A DNA stretch of 64,000 nt from an uncultured Acetatifactor sp. (GCA_910584435.1 CAJUAP010000009.1:22728-86727), one strand, 5' to 3'. Numbered from the stretch's first letter, positions 7,681 through 17,188 are shown. Notes: generated by a model from the letters alone, not told the origin. Program-made: numbers and translations.

Positions 7681-9588
7681 CAGCTTCTCCACCTCATCCA
7701 TCCACAGCCGTCCACTGGCATCGGAAGGCATCCGCAGATCTCCTCTGGGAGACACTGCCACACTTCCCACCTTTGGTCCGTCAGGCAGACAGGAACGCTT
7801 AAACTGCTGCGCAAAAAATCTCCGGTAAAAAATTTTCATCCAATACAAAATCGTTTTCTCATCATAGAGTCCTGCAAATGCAAGCTTTGCCACCCGATAC
7901 AGCTTTGCCGGCGGAAAACCGCCCCTCAGCATATAATACAGGAAGAAATCATGCAGCTCATACGGCCCCACCAGATCCTCCGTCTTCTGAGAAATCACGC
8001 CATCCACAGGCGGCAGCAGCTCAGGGCTCACCGGCGTATCCAGCACATCCGTCAGCACTTCGGATAGGCGGCTGTCCCCACAGGTATCGGAATAATATTG
8101 CACCAAATGACGCACCAAAGTCTTCGGAACACCTGCATTGACGCCGTACATGGACATATGATCGCCGTTATACGTTGCCCACCCCAGAGCCAGCTCCGAC
8201 ATATCCCCCGTTCCGATGACCAGGCCGTTCCGGCGGTTTGCAATGTCCATAAGCACCTGGGTCCGCTCCCTTGCCTGGGCATTCTCATAAGTCACATCAT
8301 GCACCTGGTCATCCTGCCCGATATCCCGAAAATGCACACGCACTGCCTCCCTGATATTTATCTCTTCTAACGTGGTTCCCAAAACCTGTGCCAGCTTACA
8401 GGCATTGTCATAGGTTCTGTCAGTAGTGCCGAAACAGGGCATTGTAACCGCAATAATACCTTTTCTGGAAAGCCCCAGCATATCAAAAGTACGGACAATC
8501 ACCAGAAGCGCAAGCGTAGAATCCAGCCCTCCGGATACGCCTATTACAGCCGTGGCAAGCCCTGTATGTTCATACCTTTTTTTCAACCCGTAAGACTGAA
8601 TAGACAGAATTTCCTCACATCTCTTATATCTCGCCTTCTCATCCCCGGGCACAAAAGGCATACAGTTAAAGGTTCGATCCAATTTTGTTTCCGTCACATT
8701 GAGTCTGAATGACACCTTCTGATAGACAGCCTGAGGCGCCTTGCCGAACGTCCCCATACGCCGCCTGTCTGCCAGAATTCTCTGCACATCAATATCGCCA
8801 TAGACTGTCTCACACTGGAAACGCTTCGTCTGCACCAACACCGTACCGTTTTCCGCAATGAGATTATGTCCTCCAAACACAAGATCCTGAGTGGACTCGC
8901 CCTCCCCCGCGGAAGTATAAATATAACCGCATATCAGCCGGGCGCTTGCGGATTTCACCAGAAGCTCCCTGTATTCGTCCTTGCCCACGGTTTCATTGGA
9001 GGCGGACAAATTGGCAATCACAGTCGCTCCCATCACAGCATGATTGGTTCCCGGAGGATTGGCTACCCACAAATCCTCACAGATTTCACATCCTACACTG
9101 AGTCCTGGCACATTCTCACATTCAAACAAAATATTTGTGCCAAAAGGAATTGCTTTCCCGTCCAGCATAAACGGAACCGGTTCCTGATTGCCCTCCGAAA
9201 AATGACGCCCTTCATAAAATTCCGCATAGGAAGGTATATTTGCCTTCGGCACCAATCCAAGAATCTGTCCGTTCCAAAGAGCTGCGGCCACATTATAAAG
9301 CTTACCTGCCCGCTCCATGGGCAGCCCTATGAACGCCAGCGCATCCCTGCCCCTGGTAGCTTCGGCAATCTTCAGAAGACATGCGCAGGCTTCCTCCAGC
9401 AAAAGCTCCTGCAGGAATAAATCCCCGCAAGTATAGCCGGTAAGACATAATTCCGGAAACACAATGATTTTAGCCCCTTTTGCATATGCCTCTTCCAGTC
9501 TCTCGCAGATCACCGCCGCATTATAGGCCGGATCTGCCACCTTTATCTTGGGCGTTACCGCCGCCGCCTTAATAAATCCATGCTTCAT
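7678..9588 (-). CDS. nadE: Glutamine-hydrolysing NAD+ synthase
   Basis: The last step of NAD synthesis, amidation of nicotinate adenine dinucleotide using glutamine and ATP. Residues 1-280 form a nitrilase-type glutaminase domain with Glu in FPELCLTGYTCGD, a Lys in LVPKANIPSY, and Cys in VGCEICEDLW. Residues about 310-636 form the ATP-pyrophosphatase synthetase domain with the loop GVSGGLDSTLAL and GTGDMSELALGWATYNGDH. Length (636) is normal for the two-domain enzyme. Signal and membrane segments are absent. The stop codon abuts repeat element A. Confidence 0.96.
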   Translation of the reverse strand: MKHGFIKAAAVTPKIKVADPAYNAAVICERLEEAYAKGAKIIVFPELCLTGYTCGDLFLQELLLEEACACLLKIAEATRGRDALAFIGLPMERAGKLYNVAAALWNGQILGLVPKANIPSYAEFYEGRHFSEGNQEPVPFMLDGKAIPFGTNILFECENVPGLSVGCEICEDLWVANPPGTNHAVMGATVIANLSASNETVGKDEYRELLVKSASARLICGYIYTSAGEGESTQDLVFGGHNLIAENGTVLVQTKRFQCETVYGDIDVQRILADRRRMGTFGKAPQAVYQKVSFRLNVTETKLDRTFNCMPFVPGDEKARYKRCEEILSIQSYGLKKRYEHTGLATAVIGVSGGLDSTLALLVIVRTFDMLGLSRKGIIAVTMPCFGTTDRTYDNACKLAQVLGTTLEEINIREAVRVHFRDIGQDDQVHDVTYENAQARERTQVLMDIANRRNGLVIGTGDMSELALGWATYNGDHMSMYGVNAGVPKTLVRHLVQYYSDTCGDSRLSEVLTDVLDTPVSPELLPPVDGVISQKTEDLVGPYELHDFFLYYMLRGGFPPAKLYRVAKLAFAGLYDEKTILYWMKIFYRRFFAQQFKRSCLPDGPKVGSVAVSPRGDLRMPSDASGRLWMDEVEKL

Positions 9589-9627
9589 ACTATGCCTCTT
9601 TTCTGTTCAGAGCTGTTTTGTGAGATA

Positions 9628-10521
9628 TCACAACAAACGCTTCAATTCTTCCACGCTGAATATGTACTTTTTATTACAGAAATGACAGCCCACTTCAATC
9701 TCCTGCCCGTCATCTATCATATCCTGTATCTCTTTCTTCCCCAGGCTGATTAACACCTTTTCAATTTTGCACTTGCTGCAGTTACAGGCAAACACTGTCG
9801 GCATGGATTCCATCACTTCACAGCCCAAGCCGTCCAGTATCTGTTCTAACATCTGTTCCGGCCCACTGCCCCCGTCATGTATGACGGTGTCCAGCATGGC
9901 GGTCACAGAAGTGATATGCGCCAGATTTTTCTCCAATCTGCCGATAACACTCTCCTCCGCAAACGGCATGAGCTGAATGATAAATCCTCCCGCCTGTCTC
10001 ACGGTATTATTCCGCTCCATAAGCACACCCAGCCCCACAGCAGACGGTGTCTGCTCGGACGTGGCGAAATAATACGTTAAATCCTCTGCAATTTCACTTG
10101 TCTGAAGCATAGTCTGTCCCACATAAGGCTCTTTTAATCCCATATCCTTAATGACACGGAGCATTCCCTTTCCCACAGCGCCTGCCACATCCAGTTTTCC
10201 TGCCTGATTGGCCGGCAGTATTACATCCGGTACACCTGCATACCCTTTCACATTTCCTGCCCCGTCCGCCGTCACCGTAATATCTCCCACAGGACCATCG
10301 CCCTTAATCTGCAGCGTCAATAAATCCTTCTCCCCCTTCAGCATGCTGCCCATCATGGCACCTGCGCTTAACAGCCGGCCCAATGCCGCCGTAACTACAG
10401 GACTGGTATTATGCGCCTCCCTGGCAGCTTCCACCAGATTCCTTGTGGTACAGGCAAAGGCTCGTATCTGCGCCTCTGCCGCTGTTGCGCGGACAATATA
10501 ATCCCCTGAAATCTGCTCCAT
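9628..10521 (-). CDS. hslO: Hsp33 redox-regulated chaperone
   Basis: A cytosolic holdase chaperone activated by oxidation. The 297-residue protein has the N-terminal Hsp33 domain (GDYIVRATAAEAQIRAFACTT) and the C-terminal zinc switch with four cysteines, CNCSKC and CHFC. The start is set at the ATG preceded by AAAGGATAGGG, which removes ten residues from the longest frame. It lies 36 nt downstream of the methyltransferase gene and 39 nt upstream of nadE, all on the minus strand. Confidence 0.95.
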   Translation of the reverse strand: MEQISGDYIVRATAAEAQIRAFACTTRNLVEAAREAHNTSPVVTAALGRLLSAGAMMGSMLKGEKDLLTLQIKGDGPVGDITVTADGAGNVKGYAGVPDVILPANQAGKLDVAGAVGKGMLRVIKDMGLKEPYVGQTMLQTSEIAEDLTYYFATSEQTPSAVGLGVLMERNNTVRQAGGFIIQLMPFAEESVIGRLEKNLAHITSVTAMLDTVIHDGGSGPEQMLEQILDGLGCEVMESMPTVFACNCSKCKIEKVLISLGKKEIQDMIDDGQEIEVGCHFCNKKYIFSVEELKRLL

Positions 10522-10557
10522 ATCCCTATCCTTTCCAAATACTACACGCAAATCACT

Positions 10558-11349
10558 TCATTTTCTGCACTCTCGCGCTACCACGTACACCCTCTCACTT
10601 TGTTCCGTAACACCCTCCCCTGTGTCCGCATCCATGATCTCCACAACCGCCATGCCAGCCTGTTCCACCAGCCGCCGCATCTGTTCCACCGTATACCCCC
10701 GCTGCAGATGAGTCTCCGTAAATTTTCTGAAGACTTCCTCTTCTTCTCTGATGAATACAGTCAAGTCATACTCGTTCAGCTCTTCCTCCGCATCATAGAA
10801 ATTCTCCCAGATAAAGCTGCAGTCCTCACGGTTTTCCGCAATGGTAGTATTGCCAATCACCTCGCGGTATTTATACACCGTGTTAAAATCAAAAATAAAA
10901 ATGCCTCCGGGGAATAAATAATTTTCCACCAGCCGAAAAACAGCCGACAGCTCTTCCTCTTCCGTAATATAGTTCAGCGAATCACACACACTATAAATTG
11001 TCCCCACCGTACTATACAGCTCCAGCTCCCTCATATCCTGCAGCAGATACAGAATCTCCGATCCGCTTTTCTCTCTTTTGCCCATGGCAATATTCAGCAT
11101 GTCTTCCGAAGCGTCTACTCCTATTACATCATAGCCTTTTTCGTACATAAGCTCCGCCAGGGTACCGGTGCCGCATCCCAAATCCACCACCAGATTCCGC
11201 TCAGAATCCAGAACCTGTTCTACATCCCTCTCCGGCTTCGACACGCCAAACCGGTGAATCAGATTGTCTATACGATCTCCCCACTGTCCATAAGGCGTAT
11301 CATCCATCAATTCATCATATACCCCGGCAAACTCCTCATACATCCCCAT
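10558..11349 (-). CDS. Class I SAM-dependent methyltransferase
   Basis: A 263-residue cytosolic enzyme. The SAM-binding motif I is VVDLGCGTGTLAELMYEKGYDVIGVDAS (about residues 53-80), followed by DMREL and a core like small-molecule methyltransferases of the Methyltransf_25 group (FIFDFNTVYKYREV). The C-terminal part resembles glycine/sarcosine-type helper methyltransferases, but the substrate cannot be read from sequence. It probably forms an operon with hslO, which follows after 36 nt. A second in-frame ATG two codons in is also possible. Confidence 0.85.
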   Translation of the reverse strand: MGMYEEFAGVYDELMDDTPYGQWGDRIDNLIHRFGVSKPERDVEQVLDSERNLVVDLGCGTGTLAELMYEKGYDVIGVDASEDMLNIAMGKREKSGSEILYLLQDMRELELYSTVGTIYSVCDSLNYITEEEELSAVFRLVENYLFPGGIFIFDFNTVYKYREVIGNTTIAENREDCSFIWENFYDAEEELNEYDLTVFIREEEEVFRKFTETHLQRGYTVEQMRRLVEQAGMAVVEIMDADTGEGVTEQSERVYVVARECRK

Positions 11350-11454
11350 GATATCCCCCGCCCCTTCTCATAATCTCTTTCCCGGCTAATCCACGCCCAC
11401 CTTCCGTAATACCTTAGAAAATCCTGATTTTTCACATACATGCCGCCAAGAGGG

Positions 11455-11554
11455 GGCAAAGCCCACCTCTTTGGGGGGCAAAGCCCACCTCTTTGGGGGG
11501 CAAACAATTGGTGCAAACAAAGCGCAAAAAACGCGCAAAGCGCAAAAAACGCGC
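11455..11554. repeat. Adjacent 22-bp and 18-bp tandem repeats
   Basis: Starting at 11455, the unit GGCAAAGCCCACCTCTTTGG plus GG recurs at 11477, with a partial third copy at 11499 (period 22). Then an 18-bp unit AAAGCGCAAAAAACGCGC occurs twice without change at 11519-11536 and 11537-11554. The tract lies between the methyltransferase start and hairpin element A. It contains no credible gene. Confidence 0.85.
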
Positions 11555-11557
11555 TTG

Positions 11558-11650
11558 GAAGAATGCCCTCACTTTGGGCATTCTTCTGTGTGCAACTTAG
11601 AATTTCTTAGTCAGTGTACTTTACTGACATAGAAATTCTTTGCACACTTA
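11558..11650 (-). repeat. Dispersed hairpin element A, copy 3, at a stop codon
   Basis: The 11-bp perfect stem GAAGAATGCCC/GGGCATTCTTC (11558-11586) is followed by a second hairpin with outer arms GTGTGCAA/TTGCACAC and inner arms AGAATTTCTTAGTCA/TGACATAGAAATTCT. The TAA stop of the DUF368 gene is its first triplet, as at aspS and nadE. Confidence 0.75.
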
Positions 11651-12493
11651 TTCCCCTAATTTCATAGCAATAACAAATCCCACTGCCAGAGCCACAATGC
11701 CCGTCAGTACATGCAGCACTGTCAGCGCCGGGAATGTGCCCATCAGCAATATGGCAATGGGTGACGACACAATCAGTCCGATAATTGCCCAATACGCATA
11801 CAACGGGAATTTCTCAAAAATAATCTCCACCAGCTTGGCAATGCCGAAGATACCGACTACCACACCCAGTCCAAAAGGAATCAGAATTCCGCATCCTGCC
11901 AGAATTCCATCCATGTCCAAAGCAGCCAGCGCCGTGAAAAAATCCTTGATTGCATTCAATACCGGATGATAGAACCCCATCAGCATCAAAACCATAGAAC
12001 CGCTGACACCGGGAATGACCATAGTCGCAGAAGCAATAATTCCCACACCAAAGAGAATCAGTACATTCCCCACACTAAAGGAAATATCCGCCGCATTTCC
12101 TTCCGTTTCCCCCATAACTGCCAATCCCACTACCAGCGCAAAAAACAGTACCCCGGCAATGATATGTCCCGCCTGAATCCTCTTGCCCTTCACTTTACTT
12201 CCAATGGCAGGAAGTCCTCCGAGAATCAATCCCACAAACAATAGATTGGTCTGAATCGGAAAATGCTCAAATAAATAAGTCAGCCCGAACGAACTGGCGG
12301 CAATGGCCGCCACCATTCCCACTGCAATCGGAAGCAGGAACAGCACACTTTTCTTAAATTCGCTGAACAAGTGCGTAATACAATGAATCAGCTTGTCATA
12401 AATACCCATGGAAACCATCATAGTGCCGCCGCTGACACCGGGAACAATGTTCGCAATACCAATTACCATACCTTTTAGTACACTTTTAATCAT
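11648..12493 (-). CDS. DUF368 family polyprenyl-phosphate transporter
   Basis: A 281-residue polytopic membrane protein with two halves that each carry the family motif: IANIVPGVSGGTMMVSMG near the N-terminus and MVIPGVSGSMVLMLMGFYHP in the middle. DUF368 proteins (PopT/UptA class) return undecaprenyl phosphate across the membrane for reuse in cell-wall synthesis; that role is established for some members and inferred here. Its ATG overlaps the hisC stop by one base (TAATG), so translation is coupled. The stop abuts element A. Confidence 0.88.
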   Translation of the reverse strand: MIKSVLKGMVIGIANIVPGVSGGTMMVSMGIYDKLIHCITHLFSEFKKSVLFLLPIAVGMVAAIAASSFGLTYLFEHFPIQTNLLFVGLILGGLPAIGSKVKGKRIQAGHIIAGVLFFALVVGLAVMGETEGNAADISFSVGNVLILFGVGIIASATMVIPGVSGSMVLMLMGFYHPVLNAIKDFFTALAALDMDGILAGCGILIPFGLGVVVGIFGIAKLVEIIFEKFPLYAYWAIIGLIVSSPIAILLMGTFPALTVLHVLTGIVALAVGFVIAMKLGE

Positions 12494-13566
12494 TACATTT
12501 CTCCATTCTTCGTCGTTTTTACATATTTTTGCAGAAATTCAAGCAGCCTATCCATTTCTTCATCCGTACCTATGGTAATGCGCAGGGAATTTGATATTCT
12601 GGGCTTATTCCAATATCTCACATAGATGTCCGCCTCCCTGAGCGCCCGGAAAATCTGTTCTGCCGGAATTTTCGCATGGGAAGCAAAAATAAAGTTAGCG
12701 GAAGAATCAGGGAAGGAAAATCCCAGCTTCTTCAGTTCCCCCTTCACCCTCTCCCTGGTAGCAATAATCTTCCCGGTGGTTTCCCTGAAATACGCGTCAT
12801 CCCTGACTGCCTCCACCCCCAGCAATTGTGCCGGAAGGTTCATGGTATAGGAATTAAAGGAGAACTTCACATCATTCAGGTATCCGATCAGCTTTTCATT
12901 GCCGATACAGAACCCGATCCGCAGCCCTGCCATAGCCCTGGACTTGGAAAAAGTCTGCACAATCAACAGATTATCATATTTTTCCAATAATGGCAATGCA
13001 CTTGTTCCTCCAAAATCCACATATGCCTCGTCCACAATCACCACCACATCCTCATTTGCCTGAATGATTGCCTCTACGTTCTCCAATGACTCCATAAGTC
13101 CTGTGGGCGCGTTGGGATTCGGGAAAACCACCCCCCCATTGGGCTGTCTGTAATCCTCCGGACAAATATGCCATTCATGATCCAATGCACAAGTCCGATA
13201 AGGAATCCTGAATAAATCCGCCCACACATCATAAAAAGAATAAGTCACATCAGGAAACAGAATCGGTTTCCCACTGTGAAAGAAAGTCATAAATGCCATG
13301 GCCAGCACATCATCGGAACCCACGCCCACAAATACCTGCTCCGGCTTCACATGATAATATTCTGCCAGCGCTTCCACCAGCCCCTCCCCCTTGGAATTGG
13401 GATACAGGCGTAAATTATCACAATTCATCTGTGCAGCCAGCCTGGCCACGCCCGGTGCCGGCGGATAGGGACACTCATTTGTATTCAGCTTAATTACATT
13501 CGGCCTCCCCGGCTGCTCCCCTGCCACATAAGGCACTGCCTTCCGTACATTTTCTTCCCATTTCAT
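12493..13566 (-). CDS. hisC: Histidinol-phosphate aminotransferase-like enzyme
   Basis: A fold type I PLP aminotransferase of 357 residues. Motifs are IKLNTNECPYPPAPGV, FPNPNAPTG, VIVDEAYVDFGG, the PLP-lysine segment TFSKSRAMAGLRIGF and a C-terminal SLRITIGTDEEMDRLLEFL, all typical of HisC. It lies apart from other his genes, so a related role (aromatic or phosphonate amino acids) is possible. It is translationally coupled to the DUF368 gene. The 279-nt spacer upstream (13567-13845) contains imperfect direct repeats around CTCCACTCCGG and a hairpin CCCGCTTGTGGG; no gene was seen there. Confidence 0.88.
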   Translation of the reverse strand: MKWEENVRKAVPYVAGEQPGRPNVIKLNTNECPYPPAPGVARLAAQMNCDNLRLYPNSKGEGLVEALAEYYHVKPEQVFVGVGSDDVLAMAFMTFFHSGKPILFPDVTYSFYDVWADLFRIPYRTCALDHEWHICPEDYRQPNGGVVFPNPNAPTGLMESLENVEAIIQANEDVVVIVDEAYVDFGGTSALPLLEKYDNLLIVQTFSKSRAMAGLRIGFCIGNEKLIGYLNDVKFSFNSYTMNLPAQLLGVEAVRDDAYFRETTGKIIATRERVKGELKKLGFSFPDSSANFIFASHAKIPAEQIFRALREADIYVRYWNKPRISNSLRITIGTDEEMDRLLEFLQKYVKTTKNGEM

Positions 13567-13845
13567 CTGCTTTTCTCCTATTCCAGTACCGTCTCTCCAC
13601 TCCGGTGCCCTATCCAGTGCACCTATGTTCCGAGACTGTGTTTCATATTCCAGTTCCCGCTTGTGGGAACTTGTTCCGATTTCTCCACTCCGGCACTAAA
13701 GGGTCAGGTTCTTTCAGCGCACACATGGGAGAGACAAATTTCATTCATACGCGATCTCATGAGCTCTGCTCTCGTGCGCCTTCCCAACCTCACCTGTCCA
13801 GCGAAACGTTTTTAAAAATGGCTTGACATTTCTTAGCTGGACTAT

Positions 13846-14877
13846 TCAATTGCCGCTTGCGGCAATTTGTTCCGTAGATGGAAGTTCTTCCCGATAAACC
13901 TCCGCCTGATCAGGACTGCCCATCGCCTCATAGCACCGCACCAGTCCCTCAAGGCTTTCCCTGCCGCCCGTATGTATGCTTAGAATCGGCTGGGTTTCAT
14001 ACACCGCATTATAATACCACACTGCCGCCTCTTCCCAATCTTTCTGTTCCTCATAGAAATGCCCCATTTCACAGCATATTTCCGAACAGGCTTCTTCTGC
14101 AATTACCTTACATGTATATTTAAAAAAGCCAATTGTATTCCCAGCCAGTCTTGCCGCTTTCGCCGCAATACAGCAAGCCTGCCTCAGCTCTTCGCCGTCC
14201 CTGTCCGCATCCGCCGCAGAAGCTTCGAAAAACGCTGCCGCCTGCGCAAAATCCTCCGCATCTCCCGCCAGCATCAGTTCCCTGGCATACATCCCATGAA
14301 GCCGTTTGGACAGACGGATTCCCTCCCTGCAATGTCTGCGAAAGGTCTCCAAGTCACGTTTCCCATGGCTTTCCTCCGGCAGATGGGTAATGACAATATC
14401 ACTGTCATATACCACCGGGGTCAGACGCACCATCTCATGAATGGGATCTTCCCATACAAAATCCCGTTTCCTTCGGAATAATTTCGGCCGATACTCCTCG
14501 TCATAATTATAGACCGTACCAAACTGCAGCTGATTGCCATATTTCATCTGCACAATCTCAATCTCAGGAAGCAGTGTATCCTTCATCCGACGGAAACGCT
14601 CCCTGTTCTCCGGCAGCAATACTTCATCCGCATCCGCAGAATAAATATATTCCTTAGTAGCTTTGGAAAAGACAAAATTTCTCGCCGCACTGAAATCATC
14701 CACCCATGGGAAATCATATACATGCTCCGTGTAACGCGCCGCAATCTCCCTGGTGCCATCCGCAGACCCCGTATCCGCTATGATAATCTCATCCACCAGA
14801 TCCGCTATACTGTCTAAACACCTCTCCAATAGTTTCTCTTCATTTTTTACAATCATACACAGGGATATTGTAATCAT
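13846..14877 (-). CDS. Family 2 glycosyltransferase with helical repeat tail
   Basis: A cytosolic or membrane-associated enzyme of 343 residues. The start is placed at the ATG after GGAGG (MITISLCMIVKNEE). The GT-A core shows LCMIVKNEEKLLERCLDSI, DEIIIADTGSADGT and the metal-binding DADEVLLP, with FPWVDDFSAARNF between, all typical of the DUF-like GT2 group in clostridia. Residues about 215-335 are tetratricopeptide-like helices (FYEEQKDWEEAAVWYYNAVY). Acceptor and donor are not evident. The stop lies in a GCCGCAAGCGGC hairpin. Confidence 0.88.
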   Translation of the reverse strand: MITISLCMIVKNEEKLLERCLDSIADLVDEIIIADTGSADGTREIAARYTEHVYDFPWVDDFSAARNFVFSKATKEYIYSADADEVLLPENRERFRRMKDTLLPEIEIVQMKYGNQLQFGTVYNYDEEYRPKLFRRKRDFVWEDPIHEMVRLTPVVYDSDIVITHLPEESHGKRDLETFRRHCREGIRLSKRLHGMYARELMLAGDAEDFAQAAAFFEASAADADRDGEELRQACCIAAKAARLAGNTIGFFKYTCKVIAEEACSEICCEMGHFYEEQKDWEEAAVWYYNAVYETQPILSIHTGGRESLEGLVRCYEAMGSPDQAEVYREELPSTEQIAASGN

Positions 14878-15076
14878 ATTCCTCCATACCGCCTTTGCTT
14901 TTCTACAATTTTTCCTGTACTGATTACAGTACATACGATTGTCTGCTTTTTCTGCATAACTATCCCTAAAAAGGGAATGCCAATACTATAGTACCAAACA
15001 TTCCCTCACAGCCTCTCTCAACTGCACCTTACCGAATGCCGGATTACGGCCTTTTGCCAAACGTCTGGCCCTGATT

Positions 15077-15634
15077 TTACTTTTCAAATACACCCTCGAA
15101 AATTTCTCCCAACGTCATTTTAATATGAGGAAAGGCTCTCAGTGAGATTTCAACATCCGCATTATAATCCTCTTCTTTGTCATCTTGAAACAAATAGTTC
15201 TGCTCCAGGACATATTTTCCATCCTGCAGATAATAAATTTCCACGGAACCCTGGGGCGAAATAATCCAATATTCTTCTACTCCCGCCTCTTCATAAATAT
15301 CCTTTTTCTTTGTACGGTCTTTCTTTGCTGTGGAGTGGCTCAGTGTTTCGGCAACAAATTTGGGGATGCCGCTGTAAGCTCCTCCCTTTATCTGCTTCCT
15401 GTTGCATATAATCATAATGTCCGGGCATAAATAATCATCGTTTTTGTCGGGATGATATTTGAAATCCAGATTTTCCATTGATACGATACATATACTGCCT
15501 TTCAAGCCGCGCTTAATAATCGAATACAGATTTCCGTCAATCATAAAATGGCCATATCCCGGCGACGGGGACATATCACAGATTACACCGTCAATTTTTT
15601 CATCCTTTTTTCTCTCAAATTCCGCCATTCCCAT
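15077..15634 (-). CDS. Uma2 family endonuclease-fold protein
   Basis: A 185-residue protein of the Uma2/DUF820 PD-(D/E)XK nuclease-like family. It shows DDYLCPDIMIICN (acidic active-site residue), FVAETLSHSTAKKDRTKK with the E-x-K-like pattern, YEEAGVEEYWIISPQ, and the closing LRAFPHIKMTLGEIFEGVF. The start is chosen at MGMAEFERK because the family begins there and GGGGTG lies upstream. Function in cells is unknown. The gene stands alone between the glycosyltransferase and the divergent hflK. Confidence 0.85.
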   Translation of the reverse strand: MGMAEFERKKDEKIDGVICDMSPSPGYGHFMIDGNLYSIIKRGLKGSICIVSMENLDFKYHPDKNDDYLCPDIMIICNRKQIKGGAYSGIPKFVAETLSHSTAKKDRTKKKDIYEEAGVEEYWIISPQGSVEIYYLQDGKYVLEQNYLFQDDKEEDYNADVEISLRAFPHIKMTLGEIFEGVFEK

Positions 15635-15700
15635 ACCATCACACCCCGCTTTCTTAAACCCGATTATATCATATCTTGAAATATAACGGAAGAAAAATCT

Positions 15701-15809
15701 TAACAGTTCAGCCATGCGGAAACATTTTAGTCTCGCAATAATTGCAATGCGGCAAGCCGCCCTTGGAGCGCCAGTGCGGCTTCGCGGCAGGGACTGGCTG
15801 AACCGATAC
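15701..15809. repeat. Dispersed palindrome element C, copy 1
   Basis: A large imperfect hairpin with outer arms AACAGTTCAGCCA and TGGCTGAACCGAT enclosing GCGGCAAGCCGCC-like stems. Related sequences occur at 20215, 22165, 39509 and 43487. It fills most of the spacer between the Uma2 gene and the hflK promoter; the remainder (15810-15890) has no gene. Confidence 0.65.
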
Positions 15810-15890
15810 TTAATATGATTCCCATTACAGAGCAAATGCGCTGCGCCAGTGCGTCCATCATAATTTAAGAAAAAGGTTATAGAAATATTA

Positions 15891-15919
15891 TTGACGAAAC
15901 TATAGATTGAGCGTATTAT
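15891..15919 (+). promoter_or_regulatory. Sigma-A type promoter for hflKC
   Basis: TTGACG, a 17-nt spacer and TATTAT lie 75 nt upstream of the hflK start. This is a close match to the vegetative consensus. Confidence 0.75.
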
Positions 15920-15993
15920 TGTATTATTAAGTTGATACAAATGACACCCTATTTTTTTAACGAAATTGTTCCGCCAGACAAGGAGGTATTCCT

Positions 15994-17040
15994 ATGAACA
16001 AAGATTCTTTCCGCAACAGAAAAAACGGATTTGAAACCATGGACGGCGATGCCAAGGACTCCCCCGGCAGGAAAAAATCACCGGGCAGATTCGCTGTATT
16101 GATTATTGCGGCAATTGTCCTCATCATCCTGGTTTCTAATTCTGCCTATGAGATTAAGGAGCAGGAACAGGCTGTGCTGATTACCCTGGGCAGACCCCAG
16201 GCTGTCACCGAACCAGGACTCCACTTTAAAATTCCGCTGATTCAACAGGTGCGGAAAGTAAACACCACCATACAGGGGCTTACCATCGGCTACAATTCGG
16301 ATTCCAACCAGAGCAACGAGGATGAATCCCTGATGATTACGTCAGACTTCAATTTTATTGATGTGGATTTCTATGTGGAGTATCGGTACAGCGACCCCGT
16401 GAAGGCATTGTATGCATCCAGAAATCCCCTGGAAATTCTGAAAAACATCAGCCAAAGCTGCATCCGTACCGTAATCGGCAGCTATCCTGTGGATGATGTG
16501 CTTACCACAGGGAAAAATGAAATCCAGGCAGCCATCCGGGAAATGATTCTGCAGCGCTTAGAGCAGCATGATATCGGCGTACAGCTTGTAAACATCACCA
16601 TCCAGGATTCGGAGCCTCCTACCATTGAGGTCATGGAAGCCTTCAAAGCCGTGGAGACAGCCAAACAGGGAAAAGAAACCGCCCTCAACAATGCCAATAA
16701 ATACCGCAATGAGCAGCTGCCCTCCGCACAGGCACAGGCGGACGGCATTATCAAAGACGCCGAGGCACAGAAAACAGAGCGTATCAACGAAGCTACCGCA
16801 CAGGTGGCGCGTTTCAACGCAATGTACGCAGAGTATATTAAGAACCCTGCCATTACAAAACAGCGTATGTTTTATGAGACAATGGAGGATGTGCTGCCAG
16901 GTTTGAAGATTCTGATCGAAGGCAGCGGCGATGTACAGACCATCTATCCCCTGGAAACCTTTACCGGAGATACGAATAATAACTCTGATACCAACGCAGA
17001 ATCCAGTCCTGTGTCCCCGATTGACGGCCAGGAACCCTGA
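15994..17040 (+). CDS. hflK: HflK, FtsH protease modulator
   Basis: A 348-residue membrane protein preceded by AAGGAGG. One N-terminal membrane helix (about residues 34-52, FAVLIIAAIVLIILVSNSAY) leads to an SPFH/prohibitin domain starting EIKEQEQAVLITLGRPQAV. A long helical coiled coil (EAQKTERINEATAQ) and an acidic disordered tail follow. HflK pairs with HflC in a large cage around FtsH that controls membrane-protein turnover. The partner gene follows after 200 nt, separated by a repeat hairpin. Confidence 0.93.
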   Translation: MNKDSFRNRKNGFETMDGDAKDSPGRKKSPGRFAVLIIAAIVLIILVSNSAYEIKEQEQAVLITLGRPQAVTEPGLHFKIPLIQQVRKVNTTIQGLTIGYNSDSNQSNEDESLMITSDFNFIDVDFYVEYRYSDPVKALYASRNPLEILKNISQSCIRTVIGSYPVDDVLTTGKNEIQAAIREMILQRLEQHDIGVQLVNITIQDSEPPTIEVMEAFKAVETAKQGKETALNNANKYRNEQLPSAQAQADGIIKDAEAQKTERINEATAQVARFNAMYAEYIKNPAITKQRMFYETMEDVLPGLKILIEGSGDVQTIYPLETFTGDTNNNSDTNAESSPVSPIDGQEP

Positions 17041-17124
17041 ACTAACCCCCCGTTTGTATCCCACAGCAATCAGTTTCAAATAATTTATACTCATTAACGA
17101 AAACATTTGCCGATTTAAATGTAC

Positions 17125-17188
17125 AACGAGTGAACGCATCTACAGTGTTGGACAGAAAGCGGCGAATAAATACGTTCACGAGTATAAC
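17125..17188 (-). repeat. Dispersed hairpin element B, left part, copy 1
   Basis: A 64-nt imperfect hairpin with arms GTGAACGCATCTAC and AATAAATACGTTCAC, within the hflK-hflC spacer. Its reverse complement matches 34207-34270 with 57 of 64 bases identical, and several differences preserve base pairing by G-U wobble. Confidence 0.8.
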
